The position numbers and the translations under genes were made by a program. Shown in pieces: positions 55,288 to 63,999 of a DNA stretch of 64,000 nucleotides. A model generated the notes under the pieces. That model was not told the DNA's origin, searched no databases, and saw only the letters and a list, made by a program, of their open reading frames with translations. Within the stretch, counting starts at the first letter, position 1, and each line of letters opens with the position of its first letter. This DNA is from Flagellatimonas centrodinii. GTDB lineage: Bacteria > Pseudomonadota > Gammaproteobacteria > Nevskiales > Nevskiaceae. Where the stretch lies: NCBI RefSeq assembly GCF_016918765.2, contig NZ_CP092104.1, positions 2,790,001-2,854,000 of the forward strand, in the 5' to 3' direction.

Positions 55288-56601
55288 ATGAAGACTCCCG
55301 TCAAGGTCGGCCTGATCGGCCTCGGTACCGTGGGGCAGGGCGTGATTCGCCTGCTCAAGGACAATGCCGACGCTATCTCCGCTCGCCTGGGACGCCCGCT
55401 GGTGGTGACGATGGCCGCGGCTCGCGACCTCAACCGCGCACGCGACTGTGACCTCGACGGTATCGCCCTGACCTCCGACGCGCAGGCGGTGGCGAGCAGC
55501 CCCGATGTTGATATCGTCGCCGAACTGATCGGCGGCACCGAGCCGGCCCTGTCGCTGGTGTCGGCGGCGCTGGCACGCGGCACGCCGGTGGTCACCGCCA
55601 ACAAGGCGTTGCTGGCGCTGGACGGCAACACCGTGTTCGAACGCGCCCGCGCCGGCAATGCGGCGGTCGGCTTCGAGGCGGCGGTGGCGGGGGGGATCCC
55701 GGTCATCAAGGTGGTGCGCGAAGGCCTTGCCGGCAACCGGATTGACCAGGTCGCCGGCATCATCAACGGCACTTGCAACTACATCCTCACCCAGATGCGG
55801 GATCAGGGTCAGAGCTTCACCGATGCACTGGCCGAGGCACAGCGGCTGGGTTACGCCGAAGCGGACCCCACCTTCGACATCGAAGGCATCGATGCGGCAC
55901 ACAAGCTCACCATCCTCGCCAGTATCGCCTTCGGCATGCCGTTGTCGTTCGATGCTGTGTCGGTACAGGGCATCACCGCAGTCAGTGCTCAAGACATCCG
56001 TGTGGCGGAGGCCCTGGGGTATCGCATCAAGCATCTCGGCATCGCCAAACGATCCGGCGGCAAGGTGGAGCTGCGGGTGCATCCCACATTGGTGCCCGAG
56101 CAGCATCTGCTGGCCAAGGTGGATGGTGTGCTCAACTCAGTGCTGATCCATGGCAACGGCAGTGGTCCGATCGGGCTCTACGGTGCCGGCGCCGGTGGGG
56201 ATGCAACTGCCTCGGCAGTGGTCGCCGATCTGGTCGATATCGCCCGCGGGCTTGGCGGCGATGCCGGCACCCGCGTGCCCGACCTCGGCTTTGCGCCGGC
56301 GTCGCTGACCGCGCTGCCAGTGTTGCCATTGGCCGAGACCGAGAGCGCCTTCTACCTGCGATTGCGGGTGGCCGACGAGCCCGGCGTGCTCAAGGGCATC
56401 ACCTCGATCTTTGCCGAACTCGACATCAGTATCGAGGCAATCCAACAACGCGAGCCGCCGCGTGCGTCCGATGACGCCACGGTGGCATTGATCACTTCCG
56501 AGGCCAGCGAACAGCGTATCCACGAAGCCGTGCAGCGCATCGAGGCCCTCCCGTTCGTGCGTGAACAGCTGTCACGTATCCGCGTCGAACATTTCAACTA
56601 G
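55288..56601 (+). CDS. hom: Homoserine dehydrogenase
   Basis: Reduces aspartate semialdehyde to homoserine, the branch to threonine and methionine. The 437-residue protein has the NAD(P) loop GLIGLGTVGQG, VTANKALLA, GIINGTCNYI, catalytic-region EAQRLGYAEADPTFDIEG, and a C-terminal ACT domain. ATG 55288 has AAGG at 5-nt spacing; the upstream ATG at 55273 has none. Confidence 0.96.
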   Translation: MKTPVKVGLIGLGTVGQGVIRLLKDNADAISARLGRPLVVTMAAARDLNRARDCDLDGIALTSDAQAVASSPDVDIVAELIGGTEPALSLVSAALARGTPVVTANKALLALDGNTVFERARAGNAAVGFEAAVAGGIPVIKVVREGLAGNRIDQVAGIINGTCNYILTQMRDQGQSFTDALAEAQRLGYAEADPTFDIEGIDAAHKLTILASIAFGMPLSFDAVSVQGITAVSAQDIRVAEALGYRIKHLGIAKRSGGKVELRVHPTLVPEQHLLAKVDGVLNSVLIHGNGSGPIGLYGAGAGGDATASAVVADLVDIARGLGGDAGTRVPDLGFAPASLTALPVLPLAETESAFYLRLRVADEPGVLKGITSIFAELDISIEAIQQREPPRASDDATVALITSEASEQRIHEAVQRIEALPFVREQLSRIRVEHFN

Positions 56602-56625
56602 AGCGCCCACGGGGCCAGCACTTCC

Positions 56626-57747
56626 ATGAACTACACCGGACTCATCGACCATTTCCGCCACCGCCTGCCGTTTGCGCCGGAGGTGCGGGCGATCTCGCTG
56701 GGTGAAGGGCGTACGCCGCTGATCCAGCTGCAGCACATCCCGCGCGAAGCCGGCTTCGAAGGCGAGATCTACGTCAAGTTCGAAGGTCTCAACCCCACCG
56801 GCTCATTCAAGGATCGTGGCATGACCGCCGCGGTGACCCAGGCGGTGCATGAAGGCTCGAAGGCCATCATCTGCGCCTCCACCGGCAACACCTCGGCTGC
56901 CGCCGCCGCGTATGCCGCCCGTGCTGGCATCACGGCATTCGTGCTTATCCCCGAAGGCAAGATCGCCCTCGGCAAGTTGGCCCAGGCGGTGGTGCATGGC
57001 GCCGTGGTAGTACAGATCCGCGGCAACTTCGATGATGGCATGCGGTTGGTCAAGGAAGTGGCGCAGACGGCCCCGGTGACCATTGTCAACTCGATCAACC
57101 CATACCGCTTGCAAGGGCAGAAGACCGCTGCGTTCGAGATTGCCGAAAGTCTCGGGCGGGCGCCGGATTATCACGCACTGCCTGTGGGCAACGCCGGCAA
57201 CATCACCGCACACTGGATCGGCTATTCCGAACTCGCCGGCCTCAGCACTGGCGGCTGTGCCTTCTGCGATGGCAACTGCAAGGTAGCGCATCCGCCGCAG
57301 ACGCAGTCTCGCCCGAAGATGCTCGGCTTTCAGGCCTCCGGCAGCGCCCCGTTCCTGCGTGGTGGACCAGTGAAGGACCCGGAAACGGTTGCCACCGCCA
57401 TCCGCATCGGCGATCCCCAGAGCTGGGATCGCGCCTGGGTGGTGCAGAAGGAATCTGACGGTTGGTTTGACGAGTGCAGTGACGACGACATCCTCACCAC
57501 GCAGCGATTGCTGGCGCAGAAGGAAGGCGTGTTCTGTGAGCCGGCGTCCGCCGCGTCGCTTTGCGGCGTGCTCGCCGATATTCGCAGCGGCAAGATTGCC
57601 CAGGGTAGTACGGTGGTTTGCACTCTGACCGGCAACGGTCTGAAGGATCCCGACATCATCATGAAGGATGGGTTGAAGGGCCTGATCCAGGTGCCCGCCG
57701 AGCGCAGCGCGGTCGAACGCACCCTGCTGGAGCACATGGCAGGGTGA
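56626..57747 (+). CDS. thrC: Threonine synthase with Cys-rich insertion
   Basis: PLP enzyme that converts O-phosphohomoserine to threonine, the step after hom and homoserine kinase (thrB is not in this window). The 373-residue short form has the PLP lysine K62 in GSFKDRG, ASTGNTSAAAAAYAARAG and GNAGNITAHW. Between GYSELAGL and PKMLGFQASG there is an insertion of about 15 residues containing C211, C214, C218 and H222. The stop overlaps the recJ GTG. Confidence 0.95.
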   Translation: MNYTGLIDHFRHRLPFAPEVRAISLGEGRTPLIQLQHIPREAGFEGEIYVKFEGLNPTGSFKDRGMTAAVTQAVHEGSKAIICASTGNTSAAAAAYAARAGITAFVLIPEGKIALGKLAQAVVHGAVVVQIRGNFDDGMRLVKEVAQTAPVTIVNSINPYRLQGQKTAAFEIAESLGRAPDYHALPVGNAGNITAHWIGYSELAGLSTGGCAFCDGNCKVAHPPQTQSRPKMLGFQASGSAPFLRGGPVKDPETVATAIRIGDPQSWDRAWVVQKESDGWFDECSDDDILTTQRLLAQKEGVFCEPASAASLCGVLADIRSGKIAQGSTVVCTLTGNGLKDPDIIMKDGLKGLIQVPAERSAVERTLLEHMAG

Positions 57748-59438
57748 TCCGCCGTCGGCCACCGCCGGCGCCGGCCGCGCTGGCGGGTTTGCCCGACACC
57801 CTCCATCCCCTGGTGCGTCAGCTCTACGCTGCACGTGGGGCGAAAACGGTCATCGATGCCGAGCTGCCGCTTGCCGCGCTGGCACCGCCCCATCTGCGAG
57901 GGCTGGCGACCGCGGTGGCGGTGCTCGCCGACACCCTGGCGCAGGGCCATCGCATCGTGCTGGCCGGTGACTACGATTGCGACGGCGCCACCGGCGTGGC
58001 GGTCGGCGTCCGCGGCCTGAGGCTGCTCGGCGCCGCCGATGTCGATTATGTGGTGCCCGACCGCTTCCGCATGGGCTATGGCCTGTCGCCCTTGCTGGTG
58101 GATGCAGCGGTGGCGCGCGGTGCCCGTCTGATCGTCACTGTCGACAGTGGCATCGCCAGTCTCGATGGTGTGGCCCACGCCCGGGCCCTGGGCGTACCGG
58201 TGATCGTCACCGACCACCATCTGCCGGGCCCGGAGCTGCCGGCTGCGGCGGCCATCGTCAATCCCAATCAGCCGGGTTGCGAGTTCCCATCTCGGCACCT
58301 CGCCGGTGTCGGCGTGATGTTCTACCTGCTGGCGGCCCTGCGCGCACATCTGCGGGGCCTCGGACAAACCCTGCCAAGCCTGTCGCCGCTGCTGGATCTG
58401 GTGGCGCTGGGCACGGTGGCCGATGTCGTGAGGCTGGATACCAATAATCGCGTGTTGGTGGCGGCCGGCCTGCGGCGGATGCGGGCCGGGCAGATGCACG
58501 AGGGGCTGCGGGCATTGCTACGGGTGGCAGGGCGTGAGCCACAACACCTCACCAGCCAGGAACTGGGTTTCGTGCTCGGCCCGCGGCTCAACGCCGCGGG
58601 ACGGTTGGACGACATCCGGACTGGTATCGAGTGTCTGCTCAGTGACGATTCCCTGCAGGCTGAGGCGCTGGCGCAGCAGCTGGACCGAATCAATCGTGAG
58701 CGGCGCCATATCGAGGCCGACATGCGGGACAGCGCCCTGCGGATCAGCGCCGAGGCGACGGCGACTGGCCTCTGCCTGTTTCAGCCGGACTGGCATGAAG
58801 GCATCGTCGGGCTGGTCGCCTCGCGGATCAAGGACCTCCACCATCGGCCGGTGATCGCCGCTGCCCGGGCGCAACAGCGAGGCATGCTCAAGGCCAGCGG
58901 CCGCACCATTCCCGGGCTTCACCTGCGGGATGTGTTGGCCGAGATCGACACCGCGCATCCGGGTCTGATCGAACGCTTTGGTGGCCATGCCATGGCCGCT
59001 GGTATGAGCCTGCCGGAGGCGAACTGGCCTGCCTTCAGTGCGGCCTTCGACGCTGCCTGCGCTGCGCATCTTGATGACGATGCCCTGCAGGCGGTGATCG
59101 AAAGTGATGGCGAATTACCCGGCGCCTGGCTGGACCTGGAAGCCGCGCTGGCCTTGGAGGCGGCCGGGCCTTGGGGGCAGGGGTTTCCCGAGCCACAATT
59201 CGATGGCCGGTTCGCCGTCCAGGCGGTGAAGTTCATGGGCAGTGCGCAGCAACATCTGCGGTACACGCTGTCTCATCCCGATGGCGGCATGGTGGAGGCG
59301 GTGCACTTCGGTGCCGGAGATGCGGCGCTGGCCGCCGGGCAGACCGCCCGCTTTGTCTATCGGTTGGGCGTCAATCGGTGGCAGCAACGGGTGACGCCAC
59401 AGTTGATGGTGGTCCACGTCGACCCTGCTTCGACATGA
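57744..59438 (+). CDS. recJ: Single-stranded-DNA-specific exonuclease RecJ
   Basis: 5'-3' ssDNA exonuclease of recombination and mismatch repair. The 564-residue protein has the DHH-family motifs DYDCDGATG (about residue 78), VDSG, VTDHH and GPRLNAAGR. DHHA1 GGHAMAAG and an OB fold follow. Start is GTG 57744, overlapping the thrC stop (GTGA); the frame upstream is inside thrC. Confidence 0.95.
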   Translation: MIRRRPPPAPAALAGLPDTLHPLVRQLYAARGAKTVIDAELPLAALAPPHLRGLATAVAVLADTLAQGHRIVLAGDYDCDGATGVAVGVRGLRLLGAADVDYVVPDRFRMGYGLSPLLVDAAVARGARLIVTVDSGIASLDGVAHARALGVPVIVTDHHLPGPELPAAAAIVNPNQPGCEFPSRHLAGVGVMFYLLAALRAHLRGLGQTLPSLSPLLDLVALGTVADVVRLDTNNRVLVAAGLRRMRAGQMHEGLRALLRVAGREPQHLTSQELGFVLGPRLNAAGRLDDIRTGIECLLSDDSLQAEALAQQLDRINRERRHIEADMRDSALRISAEATATGLCLFQPDWHEGIVGLVASRIKDLHHRPVIAAARAQQRGMLKASGRTIPGLHLRDVLAEIDTAHPGLIERFGGHAMAAGMSLPEANWPAFSAAFDAACAAHLDDDALQAVIESDGELPGAWLDLEAALALEAAGPWGQGFPEPQFDGRFAVQAVKFMGSAQQHLRYTLSHPDGGMVEAVHFGAGDAALAAGQTARFVYRLGVNRWQQRVTPQLMVVHVDPAST

Positions 59439-59445
59439 CCTGAGA

Positions 59446-59473
59446 GGTCATTGCGGTCGTCACCGCAATGGCC
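59446..59473 (+). terminator. Hairpin after recJ
   Basis: A 12-bp stem (core CATTGCGGT/ACCGCAATG, closed by CGTC) begins 8 nt after the recJ stop. It ends the alaC-hom-thrC-recJ run. No T-run follows. Confidence 0.5.
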
Positions 59474-59506
59474 AGACTGGGGGCTCCTCAATTTCCGAGA
59501 ATTGCC

Positions 59507-59908
59507 ATGTCCCCGACGACGCTGCTGCCCTGGCTCGCCGCACTGTTGTTCCTCGCCTATGGCGTCCAGGCCGCCCTGCGCCCAGTCGCTGTCACCGCCA
59601 GCCCGTTGCCGCCATTGCTGCTGTCGCTGCTGTTTGCCGGCCTGTCGGCTGCTGCGGTCGCACAGGAAGGACTGTTCGGCTTCTGGCCTGAGCATGTGCG
59701 CAGCCTCTGGGCTAACCAGATCTGGGTGGACCTGCTGCTCGCTGCCGGCATCGCCTGGACGCTGCTGCTTCCGCGCCTTCGGGCAGCGGGCATGAGCCCG
59801 CTGCCGTGGTTCGTGCTGATCGCCTGTAGCGGCAGCCTCGGCCTGCTGCTGGCGTTGGCGCGTCTGTCGCAGCGCGAGGCGCAGGCCGGCGCCGCCGTCG
59901 GGCAATGA
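59507..59908 (+). CDS. Small membrane protein (DUF2834-like)
   Basis: A 133-residue protein with four predicted membrane helices (about 5-20, 28-48, 65-85 and 95-115). The last two helices, with a DLLLAAGIAW pattern and a short basic loop between them, recall DUF2834 proteins, but I cannot confirm the family. ATG 59507 is chosen over 59468 because the earlier start falls inside the recJ hairpin. Function unknown. Confidence 0.6.
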   Translation: MSPTTLLPWLAALLFLAYGVQAALRPVAVTASPLPPLLLSLLFAGLSAAAVAQEGLFGFWPEHVRSLWANQIWVDLLLAAGIAWTLLLPRLRAAGMSPLPWFVLIACSGSLGLLLALARLSQREAQAGAAVGQ

Positions 59909-60083
59909 AGCGGCTCGGCAATCCGTTCCTGTTCGCGATGCGGTTGCGGGCCGACCGCTCTGATAAACGGCGGTCGCAGGTGGCGCCGTCGCCCTCCGAC
60001 GCAGATGGGGGCTTGCAAGCCCGGTCGGAATCCCGCAAAAGGGCGGCTCTGGCACCCCCCTGTGTCGCGATCAAGCCGCTCGT

Positions 60084-62318
60084 TTGACCCCGAACTCTGC
60101 CGCAAGACCTGGTTCGAAACTGCCCCCGCTCACCGTGGTGTTCGGTGCGGGTCTGTTCGGCCTGTTGTTGGCATTGGCGGCGGTCGTCACCGCTATCCGC
60201 CAGCCCTGGCTGGGCGTGGAGCTGGCGGTCGCCGGCTCCGATCAACCCCTGAGGATCGCGTCGGTATCGGCCGACGGCCCTGCCGCCCGGGTAGCCCCCG
60301 GTCAATGGGTGACGGCGCTGTCGTCGGCGCAGGCGCACATCGAACTGCAGGCGGTAGACCGGACCGAAGAGCCCGACATGCTGCCCAGTTACCATGCGAT
60401 CCGAGCGTTCCTTGCACGCCAGCAGGTGCTCGCCGGCATCCTGCGGAGCGGGCCGGTCACCCTATGGCTGACTGACAGCGCGGCCGAGGTTGATGGCGGC
60501 CTACGGCAGCCGGTATCGGTGGTGCCGGCCGACCATCGGCCGATTGCGCAACTGCCGTCGGTGTTCTGGATGCAACTGCTGGTGGGCCTGGCGGGCTTCT
60601 GGATGGGCGTGTGGGTGTGGGGCCTGCGGCGCGGTGAATGGAGCACCCGCCATCTGGCGCTGGTGGGCTTCGGTCTGATGCTGGCGGCGTTTTCGGCCGC
60701 GGTCTACAGCACTCGCGAACTGGCGTTGCCCACCGGTCTGTTCCGCACCCTGTCGGCCTTCAACCACTTCGGCACGCTGTTGTTCGGCGCCGCCATGTTG
60801 GGCCTGTTCATGGCCTATCCCCGAACCCTGCTGCGGCCGAGATGGGCGCTTCTGCCGGCCGCCCTGCTGGCCAGCGTGTGGGGCGTGGATGCGCTGCGCC
60901 CGGCGCAGGTGAGCTCGATGATCTTCCAGACCGCCATCCTCATCTGCATGGCTGCCATCGTGGTGCTGGTGATCTGGCAACGGCGCAGCAGCAAGGGCGA
61001 TCCGCGCGCCCGCGCCGCGCTGCAATGGCTGGGCTTGGGTGTGGTGCTGGGAGCGGGCGGCTTCGTGCTGACGGTGATACTGCCCACACTGTTGGGCCTG
61101 GGCGCGGTGATGACCCAGGGGCACGCGTTCCTGTTTTTCCTGGTCATCTATGCCGGGCTGGCGCTGGGGGTGGCGCGCTACCGCCTGTTCGAGCTGAATG
61201 ACTGGGCCTTCCGCATCCTGTTCTACCTGGTGGGTGTGTTGATGCTGGTGGGGCTGGATGCCCTGCTGATCTATGGCGTGGCGGTGGACCGGTTGCCGGC
61301 GCTGGGTCTGTCCCTGTTGCTGGTGGCGGCGCTCTACCTGCCGCTGCGGGATGCCCTGGCCCGTTGGTTTCTCGGCTATCGCGGCGGCCACGCGCAAGAC
61401 GACTTTCGGCAGGTGCTGGACCTCGCTCTGGCGCCGCCCGGCCACGACCAGCCGGCGCGCTGGCAGAAACTGCTGCAGGCCATGTACCGGCCGCTGTCGA
61501 TCGAGAAAGTGGCGCCAGTTGATGCACCGCAACTGGAGGAGGAAGGGCTGGCGCTGCGGGTGCCCGGCCTCGGCGCCTTGCCCCCCCTGCGGCTGACCCT
61601 GGCCGACAGCGGCCGCCGCCTTTTTGCCCCGCGCGATGTCACCCGTGTGTCGGCAGTGCTGGCGCTGCTGCGCCATGCCGAAGACAGCCGCGATGCCTAC
61701 GAAAACGGCGTGGCCGAAGAGCGCACCCGCATCGCCCGCGACATGCACGACAACATCGGCCTGCAACTGATGAGTGCGCTCACCAGCCCCGAATCTGCCC
61801 GCAAGGACGGGCGCATCCGCGCCGCATTGGCCGAGTTGCGCGACATCGTCAACAACGTCTCGGGCATGAACACCTCATTCGAGGAAAGCATGGCCGATCT
61901 CCGCCAGGAAGTGGACGAAGACCTGGTCAGCGCGGGTATCCAGTTGCGCTGGCACATGCCCGACACCGTGCCCGCGACCTTGCCCGCCTCCTCCATCCAT
62001 GCCCTGCGTTCGCTGATCCGCGAAGCCGCCAGCAATGTCATCAAGCATTCCGGCGCTGATGCTGTCAGCGTCACCATCCACGTCGGCGACCACGACCTGT
62101 GGGTGGACGTCGAAGACAATGGCCGGGGTATGGGCTCCAGTGCATCAAGTGCTGGCAACGGTCTCGCCAACCTGCGGGCGCGCATGGCGAGCCTCGGCGG
62201 TCGCTTCGATGTGCGGCAGGTCGGGCAGGGGGTGTGCTTGCGAGCGGCGTTTCCCCTGCCGGAACTGAGAAGGCGCGGGGCGATGGAAGCAACCGCGGCC
62301 GCGGTGACGAGGATTTAG
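60084..62318 (+). CDS. Membrane histidine kinase with PDZ-like periplasmic domain
   Basis: A ~744-residue sensor kinase. One N-terminal helix precedes an extracytoplasmic region (about 38-150), which reads like a PDZ fold (WLGVELAV, SVSADGPAARVAPGQWV). About eight membrane helices follow. The kinase core is HisKA_3 type with H in RIARDMHDNIG (about 554), N box LIREAASNVIKHSG, G1 DVEDNGRGMG and G2 GNGLANLRARMASLGG. The layout recalls ComP. The start is uncertain: TTG 60084 has no ribosome site, and GTGs further in (about 60136) are possible. No response-regulator gene adjoins it. Confidence 0.8.
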   Translation: MTPNSAARPGSKLPPLTVVFGAGLFGLLLALAAVVTAIRQPWLGVELAVAGSDQPLRIASVSADGPAARVAPGQWVTALSSAQAHIELQAVDRTEEPDMLPSYHAIRAFLARQQVLAGILRSGPVTLWLTDSAAEVDGGLRQPVSVVPADHRPIAQLPSVFWMQLLVGLAGFWMGVWVWGLRRGEWSTRHLALVGFGLMLAAFSAAVYSTRELALPTGLFRTLSAFNHFGTLLFGAAMLGLFMAYPRTLLRPRWALLPAALLASVWGVDALRPAQVSSMIFQTAILICMAAIVVLVIWQRRSSKGDPRARAALQWLGLGVVLGAGGFVLTVILPTLLGLGAVMTQGHAFLFFLVIYAGLALGVARYRLFELNDWAFRILFYLVGVLMLVGLDALLIYGVAVDRLPALGLSLLLVAALYLPLRDALARWFLGYRGGHAQDDFRQVLDLALAPPGHDQPARWQKLLQAMYRPLSIEKVAPVDAPQLEEEGLALRVPGLGALPPLRLTLADSGRRLFAPRDVTRVSAVLALLRHAEDSRDAYENGVAEERTRIARDMHDNIGLQLMSALTSPESARKDGRIRAALAELRDIVNNVSGMNTSFEESMADLRQEVDEDLVSAGIQLRWHMPDTVPATLPASSIHALRSLIREAASNVIKHSGADAVSVTIHVGDHDLWVDVEDNGRGMGSSASSAGNGLANLRARMASLGGRFDVRQVGQGVCLRAAFPLPELRRRGAMEATAAAVTRI

Positions 62319-62612
62319 ACCCTCATTGCGCAGGTCATCAGTGGTGCCGGTGGCGCCCATCCGTCGTCGACACCCCTGCGTTCCACGTCCACGAGCGCGA
62401 TGCCCTGCTGCTCGGCCTCAGGCGCAGTAGATCTCGATCCGACGTGGTGCCAGATCCATGGTGGGCGGCACTGGCGCGATGGTTCGCATCAGGTCGCGCG
62501 GTCCGCCAAAGGCCGCGGTAGTGCCCAAGGGTGACAAGTCAGATCAATTGTGGTCTTTTCCCGGATGACCGAGCGGGATGACCCCGGCGGAAATCAGGAG
62601 ACGCGGCGCCCC
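62319..62612. other. Intergenic region without a convincing gene
   Basis: 294 bp between the kinase and the GFA gene. The plus strand has no ORF with a ribosome site. The minus strand has a short open frame (about 62418-62535) that ends RRIEIYCA and lacks a good start; it could be the eroded end of a gene. No clear promoter or terminator is seen. Confidence 0.4.
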
Positions 62613-63020
62613 ATGGCACACGACCACGGCACCTGCCTTTGTGGAGCGGTTCAATTCGAGATTCATGGCCAGTTCGAAGGTTTTTTCCTTTGTCACTGCC
62701 GTCGCTGCCGCAAGGGCAGCGGGTCGGCACATGCCGCCAACCTGTTCTCGCCCAGCGGCCGCGTGCACTGGCTGACGGGGGCCGATCGGGTGGTGCAGTT
62801 CACGGTCCCGGGCACCCGGCATGTTCGGGCGTTCTGCTCCGCTTGCGGCGCGCCATTGCCACGGGCCGAGGCTGGGGGTGGGGTGGTGGTGCCCGCCGGC
62901 AGTCTGGACTCGACACCGTCGATCACCCCGCAAGCGCACATTTTCAGCGGTCACCGAGCACCTTGGGACGACGCGTTGGAGACTTTGCCCCGGTTTGAGT
63001 CGTTGCCGGGTCAGGGCTGA
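62613..63020 (+). CDS. GFA (CENP-V/GFA fold) zinc protein
   Basis: A 135-residue protein of the glutathione-dependent formaldehyde-activating-like family. Zinc ligands are visible in CLCGAVQF, CHCRRCRKGSG and CSACGAPLP, the standard two-site arrangement. The family is widespread and mostly not proven to act on formaldehyde. ATG 62613 has AGGAG 12 nt upstream; starts at 62550 or 62565 would add unconserved residues. Confidence 0.85.
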   Translation: MAHDHGTCLCGAVQFEIHGQFEGFFLCHCRRCRKGSGSAHAANLFSPSGRVHWLTGADRVVQFTVPGTRHVRAFCSACGAPLPRAEAGGGVVVPAGSLDSTPSITPQAHIFSGHRAPWDDALETLPRFESLPGQG

Positions 63021-63048
63021 CCTGATATGCGACCCACGTCGTCGGGCC

Positions 63049-63999
63049 TCAGCGCGATGGCACTGAAAAGATGACCGGGGTCGGTTTGGCCACCGCATGA
63101 CCCTGCAGGTAGTCGATGCCCATGCGTTGCCAGGCGCTCAGCAGGCCGCTATCGGGCACGTTGAAAACCACCACCTGCTTCTGCAGCGTTCGGGCCAGTT
63201 TGATGGCGGTTTCCGCCAACATCTGTTCGACCGGGTCGATGCTGAGCTGGCGGTAGTGCAGGGCGTTGATCTTGAGCACGTCGACGGCGAGCGCACGAAT
63301 TTGCTGCAGGGTTTCGCGGTCGCTGCCGACGAAATGATCGACCGACACCCGGCAGCCCATGGCGCGCATGGCATCGCAGAACAACGTGGCCTGTTGCGGG
63401 TGCCGCAGCAACGTGGCCTGGCGCAGTTCGAAGCAGAGTTTGCGTGGCGCCACGTCTGGATGCTGTTCGAACTGTTGTACCAGCCAGTGCAGCCAGTCGG
63501 GGTCGGCCATGGACGCGGGCGACAGGTTGATCACCACAAACCCGAGGCCGGCGAGGACATCGGGGGTCTGTTGCAGATAGCGCAAGGTCCGGGACACCAC
63601 CCAGCGGTCCATCTCCACCGTGAGCTCATGCCGTTCGGCGACTGACATGAAGGCATCCGGGCTGGCCCAGAAGCCTTCCTCGTCTTCCAGTGCCAGCAAC
63701 ACTTCGAACACGCCGCCGGGTTCGGGGTTGCCCGGCATCGACTGCACGAACTGAGTGGTCAGGTGGAAGCGGTCATTGTCGATGCCGGCGCGAATCCGCC
63801 TGACCCAGACTGCATCATCAATACCGGGTGTGCCGCGTGCCACGCTGGGGTCGAACTGCCGGACGCGGTTGCGGCCCTCCCGCTTGGCGGCCTGACAGGC
63901 ATCATCGGCTTCGCGCAGTACCTGGGCGGCGGCGTCGCTGTCGCCATGCAGGCGTGTCAGACCGATGCTGGTGGTGAGGTGAAGCGAACGGCCGCCCCA
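63049..63999 (-). CDS. GGDEF-EAL protein, C-terminal part (degenerate EAL)
   Basis: The gene enters from the window's right edge. The first ~50 residues are the end of a GGDEF domain (SIGLTRLHGD, then ADDACQAAKREGRNRV). The rest, about 250 residues, is an EAL domain with key positions altered. EAL is EVL (in FEVLLALEDEEG), the second acidic motif is FELRQ instead of FEITE, DDFG is DHFV, LKID is LKIN, and the AEGVE region reads VFNVPDS. It is thus unlikely to hydrolyse c-di-GMP, but could bind it or a partner, as FimX does. Confidence 0.88.
   Translation of the reverse strand, partial: WGGRSLHLTTSIGLTRLHGDSDAAAQVLREADDACQAAKREGRNRVRQFDPSVARGTPGIDDAVWVRRIRAGIDNDRFHLTTQFVQSMPGNPEPGGVFEVLLALEDEEGFWASPDAFMSVAERHELTVEMDRWVVSRTLRYLQQTPDVLAGLGFVVINLSPASMADPDWLHWLVQQFEQHPDVAPRKLCFELRQATLLRHPQQATLFCDAMRAMGCRVSVDHFVGSDRETLQQIRALAVDVLKINALHYRQLSIDPVEQMLAETAIKLARTLQKQVVVFNVPDSGLLSAWQRMGIDYLQGHAVAKPTPVIFSVPSR

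Noticed and set aside
53614-56106. 830-codon minus-strand open frame across nlpD, alaC and hom
   Set aside because: It is antisense to three well-recognised genes and rich in His, Arg and Gln as expected for reverse-frame shadows of GC-rich coding DNA. It has no ribosome site and no recognisable motif.
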